Positions 1-5,087 of a stretch of 5,087 nt of DNA are shown piece after piece. The notes under the pieces are model-generated. The model was not told the DNA's origin. It worked only from the letters and a program-made list of their open reading frames with translations, and did no database searches. A program made the translations under genes and the position numbers. The DNA is taken from positions 1 through 5,087 of the forward strand of contig JBHIER010000275.1 in NCBI GenBank assembly GCA_046760705.1, in the 5' to 3' direction. The number at the start of each line of letters is the position of its first letter. Position 1 is the stretch's first letter. This DNA comes from JBHIER01 sp046760705 [NCBI: bacterium] (GTDB lineage Bacteria; JBHIER01; G020348925).

Positions 1-786
1 CCGGTGACGGCTAAACAGTTCGGGATGAACCTGAACCAGGTGGTGATCACCATCCACTGCGGCTCGCGGGCCCTGGGCCATCAGGTGGGCACCGATTATC
101 TCAAGACCCTGGCCGAGGCTTCCAGAAAGTACGGTATTCCCATCAGGGAGCGGGAGCTCGTGTGCGCACCCATCGATTCACCAGAGGGGAGGCGGTATTT
201 TTCCGCCGTCAACTGCGCCATCAACTACGCCTTTGCCAACCGCCAGGTGATCTGCCACCTCGTCCGGCAGACCTTTGAGAAGATGTTCCCGAGTGAAGAG
301 ATTCATATGCTCTACGATGTGGGCCACAACACGTGCAAGGTGGAAAAGCACATGGTCGGAGGTGAGGAGAAGGAGCTGTACATCCATCGCAAAGGGGCCA
401 CCAGGGCTTTCGGCCCGGGCCGGGAGGGGCTGACCGATGTCTACCGCTCTATCGGGCAGCCTGTCATCGTGGGCGGCACCATGGGGACGGCGACCTATAT
501 CCTGGTGGGTACGGAGTCCGGTGAGGAGAAGGCCTTCGCCTCGGTGTGCCACGGAGCGGGGCGAAGGATGAGCCGCAATGCGGCCAAGAGACGGTTTCGC
601 GGCCACCGGTTGCAGGAGGAGCTCAAGGAACGAGGGATTTTGGTCCTCGGCCACTCCATGCCCGGACTGGCAGAGGAGGCCCCCGATGCTTACAAAGATG
701 TGGCCGCAGTCATCGAAGCCATCCATCGGGCCGGGCTGGCCCGCAAGGTCCTCCGCGTCCGCCCAATGGGATGCATCAAAGGTTGA
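1..786 (+). CDS. rtcB: RNA-splicing ligase RtcB, C-terminal part (5' truncated by window edge)
   Basis: RtcB is the GTP- and Mn2+-dependent ligase that joins RNA 2',3'-cyclic phosphate or 3'-phosphate ends to 5'-hydroxyl ends in tRNA splicing or RNA repair. The frame is open from base 1, so the GTG at base 4 is internal and about 260 C-terminal residues are present (the Pyrococcus enzyme has 481). Visible family motifs are IHCGSRALGHQV (metal-ligand His at 55-57), YDVGHN (metal-ligand His at 325-327) and CHGAGR (His at 550-552, the position guanylylated in characterised RtcB). The protein ends in RPMGCIKG, keeping the penultimate Lys that contacts the nucleotide in the Pyrococcus enzyme. The first half, with the bridging Cys, the Asp and the GSGNH motif, lies outside the window. 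No frameshift is seen in this part. The gene converges on the antiporter gene with 12 bases between stops and no clear hairpin terminator. Confidence 0.96.
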   Translation, partial: PVTAKQFGMNLNQVVITIHCGSRALGHQVGTDYLKTLAEASRKYGIPIRERELVCAPIDSPEGRRYFSAVNCAINYAFANRQVICHLVRQTFEKMFPSEEIHMLYDVGHNTCKVEKHMVGGEEKELYIHRKGATRAFGPGREGLTDVYRSIGQPVIVGGTMGTATYILVGTESGEEKAFASVCHGAGRRMSRNAAKRRFRGHRLQEELKERGILVLGHSMPGLAEEAPDAYKDVAAVIEAIHRAGLARKVLRVRPMGCIKG

Positions 787-798
787 TCCGGCACGAAT

Positions 799-1863
799 CT
801 ATTCTTGAGACAAGGTCGCTTTGAGCAGGGGAGGGGTGATGAAGGTGGTGACCATGACCATCAGGATGAGGGCCGAGTAAACCGCCCGGATGTGCACCAT
901 CATACCCATGGTGACGAAGAAGATGGGGACGAAGACGTCGGCCACAGGTTTGATCAGATCACCGATGCGCACCTTCGGAGTGGCCTTCTCGACGACAAGA
1001 CCGGCGGCGAAGGCACCGACGATGGTGGCCAGACCGATCCGGTGAGCGACGAAAGCCAGGAAGAGGCACCACAGAAAAGAGGCCACGAAGATGACCCCCC
1101 TGACACGCAGCCGGTCAACCAGCCTCATGATCCAAGGCAAAAACGCCCACGACAAGGGCACCGACCAAGAAGCCGACGGCCGATCCAGCCGTCAGCAGCA
1201 GGTGGCCAGCTTCGAGCGTGTGTCTCTGAATGAGGCCGATCACAGTGGCCAGGATGACGAGCCCCATCACATCGTCTATGATGGCCGCGCCGAGGATCAC
1301 TCTCGACTCATTGCCCCCCAATTTTCCTAAGTCTCCTAAAACTCGAGCCGTAATCCCGACGCTGGTGGCGGTGAGCGCGGCTCCGAGAAAACAGCCACCT
1401 CCATGGACCCTCCGCCAATCCCCATCAGTTTGACGGAGAAGAAGCCGAGTCCAAAGGGAAGGAGCACACCGAGGGCAGCCACGAAAATCGCGGAAAAACC
1501 CGACTTGAGAAGCTCCTTCAAGTCCGATTCCAGCCCCACTTCGAAGATGAGGACGATAACTCCAATCTCAGCCAGAAATTGGAGGTAATTGTCGACCTGC
1601 ACCCAGCCGAGAAGGCTCGATCCGATGATGACCCCGGCCACCAGCTCCCCCAGAACCGCCGGCTGACTCAGACGCTCGAAGAGCTCACTGAGAAGCTTGG
1701 CCGCTGCCAGAATAATGATCAGTTTCAACAGAAGAGTGTCGAGAGGGATCTGGTCCGCCTCAGCAGCCTGGGGTGAGGATGGGGCCGACGGCGCAAAGCC
1801 CCCTTGCAGAAGGAGAAGAGAGAAAAGGGCGACGGCTGCCCAGAATATGGGCGATCCTTTCAT
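799..1863 (-). pseudogene. CPA2-family Na+/H+ antiporter (NapA/Kef type) split by two frameshifts
   Basis: Three minus-strand pieces together make one monovalent cation:proton antiporter of the inner membrane. Piece one starts at ATG 1863 and reads truly to about residue 159, near 1387. It has a signal-like hydrophobic N-terminus (residues 6-22), then a Pro/Ser/Ala-rich stretch, then LSQPAVLGELVAGVIIG, typical of the first CPA2 helices. After that come 16 hydrophilic out-of-frame residues and a stop at 1336. Restoring one base in the A-run 1388-1391 continues as FLGAALTATSVGITARVLGD, then GAAIIDDVMG. The Asp-Asp at 1271-1276 matches the ion-binding pair of the NapA family. Removing one base from the A-run 1139-1143 rejoins the original frame (LPWIMRLVDRL) through to the stop at 799. 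The repaired protein is about 354 residues, a membrane domain with no TrkA-type C-terminal domain. A GAGGTG site (1866-1871) precedes the start. A sequencing error is as likely as real decay. Whether Na+ or K+ is carried cannot be read from the sequence. Confidence 0.88.
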
Positions 1864-1893
1864 GGCACCTCAGTTCGAGATGGCGGTGGATGT

Positions 1894-1925
1894 GCCCCAA
1901 TTTTTCAGTTGGGCCAGACTTTTTT
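1894..1925 (+). terminator. Possible weak hairpin plus T-tract upstream of the atp promoter
   Basis: CCCAA (1896-1900) pairs with TTGGG (1909-1913) around an 8-base loop. One mismatch and a further outer GC pair extend the stem, and a run of six T (1920-1925) follows after a short spacer. On the plus strand this resembles an intrinsic terminator that could shield the atp promoter from upstream or antisense reading. The stem is short and the T-run is not immediately adjacent, so it may be chance. On the opposite strand it would lie in the leader of the antiporter gene. Confidence 0.25.
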
Positions 1926-1953
1926 GCTTGACTTTCTGCTCCGGTGTTATAAT
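1924..1953 (+). promoter_or_regulatory. Sigma-70-type extended -10 promoter for the atp operon
   Basis: A perfect TATAAT at 1948-1953 is preceded by TG one base upstream (1945-1946), which is the extended -10 form. The upstream -35 is ambiguous. TTGACT at 1928-1933 matches the consensus at five of six bases but leaves only a 14-base spacer. TTGCTT at 1924-1929 matches at three of six with an 18-base spacer. Extended -10 promoters tolerate a weak -35, so the call rests on the -10. The start of transcription would fall near 1959-1961, giving a leader of about 65 bases before atpZ. Confidence 0.65.
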
Positions 1954-1978
1954 TTAATGCACGTTTTGGCGCCACCGG
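1941..1978. repeat. Small inverted repeat bracketing the -10 box, with a nested palindrome
   Basis: CCGGTG at 1941-1946 and CACCGG at 1973-1978 are exact reverse complements enclosing the TATAAT box and the expected transcription start. Just inside the right arm is the perfect 8-base palindrome TGGCGCCA (1967-1974). The position would suit an operator, but six-base arms 26 bases apart can easily occur by chance and I recognise no known regulator site. Confidence 0.3.
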
Positions 1979-2026
1979 GAGTGACAAATATAGTCCAGTT
2001 TTCAGATTGTATCAAGTGTTAATAGG

Positions 2027-2260
2027 GTGGGCGCACTAAAAAAAGATGGGCAAAAGAGCTTCCGGGCTCTCGGGATGGTTGGAGGGTTCGGCTTTCTGAT
2101 GGCCATATCTGTTCTGATTGGGTATGGTATAGGTCGATACATAGACAGGCTTTTGGGAACAGATCCCTGGTTTATGCTCTTCTTTCTCCTGGTGGGGGTG
2201 GCGGCTGGATTTGTGGAATATTTTCAGATACTAAAAAAGATGACCGACAAGCAACCTTGA
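2027..2260 (+). CDS. atpZ: AtpZ-type small membrane protein, first gene of the ATP synthase operon
   Basis: This 77-residue protein belongs to the AtpZ / ATPase_gene1 family found just upstream of atpI and atpB in many bacteria. It has two predicted membrane helices (about residues 17-36 and 47-66) joined by GYGIGRYIDRLLGTDPWF, the conserved Gly/Asp/Gly-Thr-x-Pro linker of the family, and ends in a short basic tail. The role is not firmly settled. Work on alkaliphilic Bacillus linked AtpZ and AtpI to divalent cation uptake and to c-ring or ATP synthase assembly. The start is taken as GTG at 2027. Its Shine-Dalgarno site is poor, but no better in-frame start lies upstream, and the next Met (residue 17) would remove the conserved basic N-terminus (KSFRALG). 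It is followed by atpI after four bases. Confidence 0.85.
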   Translation: MGALKKDGQKSFRALGMVGGFGFLMAISVLIGYGIGRYIDRLLGTDPWFMLFFLLVGVAAGFVEYFQILKKMTDKQP

Positions 2261-2264
2261 AATT

Positions 2265-2666
2265 TTGAGAACGGTGTTCACCTCTTTAAGCATCGACTTT
2301 TTGAGGAAGGTCCTTCGCACCTCCTTGATTTTGGCCGGGATATCTGTTGTACTTTCACTCCTGGCCTGTTCTGCTCCAATCACCCTGGGTTTGGCTATCG
2401 GAATGGCTATAAGCCTCATTTTTTTCAAAACATTGTGTTCAGCCGCAGAACGCGCACTGTCCCGGGGGACGAGAGAGGCCGGACTCTTCTTTCTCAAAAC
2501 CGGTATACTAAAATACCCATTGTTGGGGATTGCGGTCTATTTGATCTTTCGCTATTTAGAACCCAGTCCTGTCGCTCTGCTGGCGGGAATCGGCCTGGTC
2601 CAGACGGTCATCGTTTTCAAGGCCATCGGCGCGGTACTGGCAGACCGTCGCTCAGGGTCTGAGTAG
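2265..2666 (+). CDS. atpI: ATP synthase subunit I (AtpI)
   Basis: AtpI is a small inner-membrane protein, not part of the finished enzyme in most species. It helps assemble the c-ring in some bacteria, as shown with Propionigenium-type c subunits. This one is up to 133 residues with four hydrophobic stretches, roughly 19-35, 38-54, 79-94 and 98-119. A basic and acidic cytoplasmic loop (AERALSRGTREAG) lies between helices 2 and 3, as in the ATP-synt_I family. The start is uncertain. TTG at 2265 opens the frame, but neither it nor the in-frame GTG at 2274 has a strong Shine-Dalgarno site, so translation may depend on coupling to atpZ, whose stop is four bases upstream. Placement between atpZ and atpB is a strong part of the identification, since this family diverges quickly. 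Confidence 0.83.
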   Translation: MRTVFTSLSIDFLRKVLRTSLILAGISVVLSLLACSAPITLGLAIGMAISLIFFKTLCSAAERALSRGTREAGLFFLKTGILKYPLLGIAVYLIFRYLEPSPVALLAGIGLVQTVIVFKAIGAVLADRRSGSE

Positions 2667-2681
2667 AGGGAATTGAGGATG
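2666..2681 (+). promoter_or_regulatory. Ribosome binding site deciding the atpB start
   Basis: GAGGG at 2666-2670 sits eight bases before the ATG at 2679 and shares one base with the atpI stop codon (2664-2666). A TTG two codons earlier (2673) is in frame but is only two bases from this site, too close for use. The ATG at 2679 is therefore the better start, and the overlap with the atpI stop suggests coupled translation. Confidence 0.75.
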
Positions 2682-3401
2682 GAGGAGTTGCCCTCCTTTT
2701 TGGATCTGTTCGGCATAGACATGCACCAGAAATTCTGGGGGCTCCCGCTCCACGACTGGCTGCCGGTGATCATGTCCGTCATCGTGGCTCTCATTCTGGT
2801 CCTGCTGTCGCTGGTGTTGACTCGAAATCTGAGAAGAATTCCCACAAGCTCTCAGGCCTTTCTTGAGATGGTGGTCGAACGGCTGGAGACCTTTGTCAAA
2901 GGGTTGATAGGACCTGAGGGCGTGATTTTTCTCCCCTTTATCGGTAGTCTCTTCATCTACATTCTGCTCATGAACCTCTTCGGCATAATTCCTTTAATGC
3001 ACTCTGCGACCGATAAGCTGAGTGTTACTTTAGGCCTGGCCTTAGTGGTCTTTTTTTGCACCCATTATGTTGGGATCAAAGGGCAGGGAGCCTGGGGATA
3101 TCTCAGGCATCTCATTGGGGAGCCGTGGTGGTTGTTCCCGATCATGTTTCCAGTTCACCTGATCGGGGAGATCGCCCGCCCCATCTCCCTGTCCCTGCGT
3201 CTGTTTGGCAACATCACCGGAGAGCACACGGTCACGGTCATATTTATTGGGCTCTCACCGGTAATTTTGGGCTTCATACCTTTGCCCGTCCAACTTCCGA
3301 TGGTGTTGCTGGGGATTTTGTTCAGCTTTATTCAAGCCCTCATTTTTGCCACGTTGGCCGGTATATATATTGCCGGAGCCATTGGGGCCACTGAACATTG
3401 A
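2679..3401 (+). CDS. atpB: ATP synthase Fo subunit a
   Basis: Subunit a (240 residues) forms the two half-channels that carry ions to and from the rotating c-ring. The essential arginine is Arg174 (codon 3198-3200) in SLSLRLFGN, equivalent to E. coli Arg210. Gln219 (3333-3335) in FIQALIFATLAGIYI matches E. coli Gln252. Further family features are FLPFIGSLFIYILLMNLFG (about residues 85-103) and the HLIGEIARP approach to the arginine helix. Just after the arginine motif the sequence is ITGEH, placing Glu182-His183 around the position of E. coli Glu219, while the E. coli His245 position is a glycine (Gly212). The N-terminus is short and without a cleavable signal. The gene lies 12 bases after atpI and 33 before atpE. 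ATG 2679 is preferred over TTG 2673 because of the Shine-Dalgarno spacing. Confidence 0.97.
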   Translation: MEELPSFLDLFGIDMHQKFWGLPLHDWLPVIMSVIVALILVLLSLVLTRNLRRIPTSSQAFLEMVVERLETFVKGLIGPEGVIFLPFIGSLFIYILLMNLFGIIPLMHSATDKLSVTLGLALVVFFCTHYVGIKGQGAWGYLRHLIGEPWWLFPIMFPVHLIGEIARPISLSLRLFGNITGEHTVTVIFIGLSPVILGFIPLPVQLPMVLLGILFSFIQALIFATLAGIYIAGAIGATEH

Positions 3402-3434
3402 GGAGTTCAACTCTTAAATAGAAGGGAGGAATAC

Positions 3435-3710
3435 ATGGTATACTTTGCGATCTTGGCGGCGGCGACGGGATTTGCTATTGCCATTGCGGCTGTGGGCAGC
3501 GCCTTTGGCCAGGGAAAGGCTGTAAAGGCCGCCATGGAAGGGATATCCAGACAACCAGAGGCGGCAGGAAGCATCCAAATGGCCTTGATCATCGGTCTGG
3601 CGTTCATCGAAGCGCTAACCATCTATGCGCTGGTGATAGCCATTATGTTGTTCACCAAGCTGCCGGCCACCGAAACTGTGCTACAGGCAATCAGAGAGGT
3701 GACCAAGTAA
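3435..3710 (+). CDS. atpE: ATP synthase Fo subunit c (proteolipid ring subunit)
   Basis: Subunit c is a two-helix hairpin that forms the rotating ring. Here it has 91 residues: helix 1 about 3-27, the polar loop RQPE (residues 39-42) that contacts gamma/epsilon, and helix 2 about 48-73. The ion-carrying carboxylate is Glu59 in [13 protein letters not shown], with Gln26 in helix 1 and Tyr64. The residues after the Glu are Ala-Leu rather than the Ser-Thr that completes the Na+ site of Ilyobacter/Propionigenium c subunits. The motif resembles the cyanobacterial and chloroplast H+ type, so proton coupling is inferred. The helix-1 glycine motif is partly alanine, and the C-terminus runs about 18 residues past the end of helix 2, longer than the usual short tail. 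A strong GGGAGGA site at 3424-3430 in an A-rich 33-base gap fits the high expression needed for a multi-copy subunit. Confidence 0.97.
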   Translation: MVYFAILAAATGFAIAIAAVGSAFGQGKAVKAAMEGISRQPEAAGSIQMALIIGLAFIEALTIYALVIAIMLFTKLPATETVLQAIREVTK

Positions 3711-3725
3711 ACAGGAGGAGCGCTG

Positions 3726-4232
3726 ATGGAGACGGCGTTACATGCCTTGGGCCTGAACTTCAAATTGATTTTAGTTCAGGCGGCTGGATTTTTGGTCCTC
3801 TTTCTCCTGCTCAAAAAGTTCCTCTTCGGGCGGATCACCGACGCTCTGAGAGCCAGGCGAGAGGAAGTTCGGAGCACCTATGCCAAAAGCGAGCAGGAGA
3901 AAGCAGAGGCCGAAAAGTTGAAGCAAGACTATCAGAAGCGTTTGGACGAGATCGAAGCAGCGGCTGAGGAGAAGATTCAAGCCGCCATCAAGAAGGCCGA
4001 GGAGATCAGCAACGAGATCATCTCCAAGACGCACCAGGAGGCGGAAAAGATCAAGGCCAAAGCCTTCCATGACATCGACCTGGGAAAGAGACAGGCTCTA
4101 ACTGAGATCCGGGATCAGGTGGTCAACCTGACAATTCTGGCCAGTTCCAAGATCATTGAGAAGTCGATAGATCAACCCACCGCCGAGAGATTGGTCGATG
4201 AGTTCATCGATGAGGTGGGGAGGAGGGCGTGA
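3726..4232 (+). CDS. atpF: ATP synthase Fo subunit b
   Basis: Subunit b is the peripheral stalk that holds the F1 head against the torque of rotation. The 168-residue protein has one N-terminal membrane helix (about residues 12-33), then the FLFGRITDALRARREEV hinge. A long, highly charged Ala/Glu/Lys-rich helix from about 36 to 130 follows, as expected for the b-dimer coiled coil. The C-terminal part (about 131-168) would bind delta. The length is close to that of E. coli b (156). A clear AGGAGG at 3713-3718 lies seven bases before the ATG. Only one b gene is present between c and delta, so a homodimeric stalk is inferred rather than the b/b' pair of cyanobacteria and many other lineages. Its last four bases overlap the start of atpH. 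Confidence 0.95.
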   Translation: METALHALGLNFKLILVQAAGFLVLFLLLKKFLFGRITDALRARREEVRSTYAKSEQEKAEAEKLKQDYQKRLDEIEAAAEEKIQAAIKKAEEISNEIISKTHQEAEKIKAKAFHDIDLGKRQALTEIRDQVVNLTILASSKIIEKSIDQPTAERLVDEFIDEVGRRA

Positions 4233-4777
4233 TCGAAACAACCGTAGTCACCAGATATGCCCGGGCCCTCTTCACCTATGCGGCTGATGAGGGCATGTTC
4301 GACCAGGTTGAGGAGGAGCTGGAGGCTGTGGACAGAATTTTAGCCGAGAATCGCCAGTTGATGCCGATACTGTGCAATCCGCGCATCGCCCAGGCCAAGA
4401 AGTTGGAATTGATCGAGACGGTCTTTGCCCCGCTGGTCTCTCCGTTGGTCAAGGATTTCCTGGGCCTGGTGGTGAAGAGGAGAAGAGAAGAGATATTGGA
4501 GTCGATCTTAGAGGTTTACACCAGGGTTGCCGACCAGGCCAGGGGAGTGATGAGGGCCAGAGTTCAGAGCACCATTCCCCTGCCTGAGGCCAAAGTGGAC
4601 CTGCTCCGGCGAAATTTGGAAGCCCTCACCGGCAAGACTGTGAAGATCGAGACCGAGGTGGCTCCGGAAATTTTGGGGGGCGTGCTCGTCCGCTTCAACA
4701 ATACGGTCATGGATGGAAGTCTCAAACAGCGACTGAGCAACCTCAAAGAGGCCCTGTTGAAAGCCAAGATCGCCTAA
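4229..4777 (+). CDS. atpH: ATP synthase F1 subunit delta
   Basis: Delta (OSCP in mitochondria) caps the F1 head and ties it to the b stalk. The protein has 182 residues (E. coli 177). The N-terminal helical domain begins VVTRYARALF, the usual opening that packs on the alpha N-termini. The C-terminal domain carries the family signature GGVLVRFNNTVMDGSLKQRL at about residues 149-168. The start is GTG at 4229, overlapping the atpF stop as GTGA (4229-4232), which suggests coupled translation. A purine-rich stretch GGGGAGGAGGG (4217-4227) provides the ribosome site. The stop at 4775-4777 touches the Shine-Dalgarno site of atpA. Confidence 0.95.
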   Translation: MIETTVVTRYARALFTYAADEGMFDQVEEELEAVDRILAENRQLMPILCNPRIAQAKKLELIETVFAPLVSPLVKDFLGLVVKRRREEILESILEVYTRVADQARGVMRARVQSTIPLPEAKVDLLRRNLEALTGKTVKIETEVAPEILGGVLVRFNNTVMDGSLKQRLSNLKEALLKAKIA

Positions 4778-4792
4778 GGAGGGATCGCGCCT

Positions 4793-5087
4793 ATGGTTCT
4801 GAGACCGGAAGAGGTGACAACGATCATAAAGAGAGAGATTGAGGGCTTTACAGAAGAGCTCAAGATGGAGGGGACAGGGGTTGTGCTTCAGGTGGGCGAC
4901 GGTGTGGCCAGAATCTACGGGCTGGACGACTGTATGGCCAGTGAGTTGTTGGAGTTTCCCCACGAGGTGTATGGCATCGCCTTGAATTTGGAGGAGAACA
5001 ACATCGGGGCTATCCTGCTGGGGGCCGACGAGAAGATCAAAGAGGGCGATACGGTCAAGACGACGGGCAAAGTGATCCAAGTTCCCG
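4793..5087 (+). CDS. atpA: ATP synthase F1 subunit alpha, N-terminal part (3' truncated by window edge)
   Basis: Alpha is the regulatory, nucleotide-binding partner of beta in the F1 hexamer. The first 98 codons are present and in frame to the last base. An N-terminal helix (about residues 4-24) of the type that contacts delta is followed by the beta-barrel domain with [22 protein letters not shown] and [19 protein letters not shown], both characteristic of alpha. [16 protein letters not shown] then leads towards the nucleotide-binding domain. The Walker A motif lies beyond the window. AGGAGGG at 4777-4783 sits nine bases before the ATG and overlaps the last base of the atpH stop. The frame has no stop before the window edge. 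Confidence 0.96.
   Translation, partial: MVLRPEEVTTIIKREIEGFTEELKMEGTGVVLQVGDGVARIYGLDDCMASELLEFPHEVYGIALNLEENNIGAILLGADEKIKEGDTVKTTGKVIQVP

Noticed and set aside
178-726. Long minus-strand open frame opposite rtcB
   Set aside because: It lies wholly opposite a gene with clear RtcB motifs and shows no recognisable domain. It is a by-product of high-GC codon use.
805-1233. Plus-strand open frame rich in Asp, His and Gly
   Set aside because: It is antisense to the antiporter. Its low-complexity composition is what results from reading codons for hydrophobic helices backwards.
1136-1394. Programmed ribosomal frameshifting to make a full antiporter
   Set aside because: It would need a -1 shift followed by a +1 shift in one message, with no slippery heptamer or evident stimulatory structure. 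Error or decay is simpler.
1760-1987. Minus-strand open frame over the antiporter start and intergenic region
   Set aside because: It runs in a different frame from the antiporter across its start, crosses the promoter region and shows no family features.
3404-3414. GAGTT-C-AACTC near-perfect palindrome after atpB, as a possible terminator or attenuator
   Set aside because: A one-base centre cannot form a stable hairpin loop and no T-run follows, so it does not look like a terminator within the operon.
4508-5080. Minus-strand open frame of about 190 residues
   Set aside because: It is antisense to the end of atpH and the start of atpA, both of which have strong motifs and ribosome sites.
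1-5087. CRISPR arrays, tRNA or rRNA genes, insertion sequences, attachment sites
   Set aside because: I found no spaced direct repeats, cloverleaf-like sequence, transposase motif or terminal repeats. Nearly all of the window is taken up by recognised genes.

Overview
The window holds the end of an rtcB gene, a divergently placed cation/proton antiporter gene broken by two frameshifts, and the first two thirds of a classical F1Fo ATP synthase operon that runs off the right edge. Protein families, purine-rich Shine-Dalgarno sites, a sigma-70-type promoter and the gene order all indicate a bacterium. The single operon with one b subunit, led by two small genes (atpZ and atpI), and the style of the a and c subunits would fit a Gram-negative lineage such as Desulfobacterota or a neighbouring uncultured group. 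That placement is a low-confidence inference.

Layout. Bases 1-786 (+) are the C-terminal part of the RNA ligase RtcB, cut at the left edge. It converges, with only 12 bases between the stops, on a CPA2/NapA-type Na+/H+ antiporter on the minus strand (1863 down to 799). The antiporter reads as one family member only if two one-base shifts are corrected: one base missing at the A4 run 1388-1391 and one extra base at the A5 run 1139-1143. Both lie in homopolymers and they cancel each other. Bases 1864-2026 form a divergent control region with a perfect extended -10 box (TGtTATAAT, 1945-1953) facing the ATP synthase genes.

The plus-strand operon is then atpZ (2027-2260), atpI (2265-2666), atpB/a (2679-3401), atpE/c (3435-3710), atpF/b (3726-4232), atpH/delta (4229-4777) and atpA/alpha (4793 to beyond 5087). 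Gaps are short and most genes have a clear Shine-Dalgarno site. The remaining genes (gamma, beta, epsilon) would be expected just past the right edge.

Functionally, the operon encodes the membrane Fo motor (a, c, b), two assembly or auxiliary membrane proteins (Z, I), the peripheral stalk cap (delta) and the start of the catalytic head. The c subunit carries a carboxylate motif of the H+ type rather than the Na+ type. The neighbouring antiporter would draw on the same ion gradient. I see no new biological system here. The items most worth a second look are the double compensating frameshift, the altered glycine motif of subunit c, and the Glu-His pair next to the essential arginine of subunit a.
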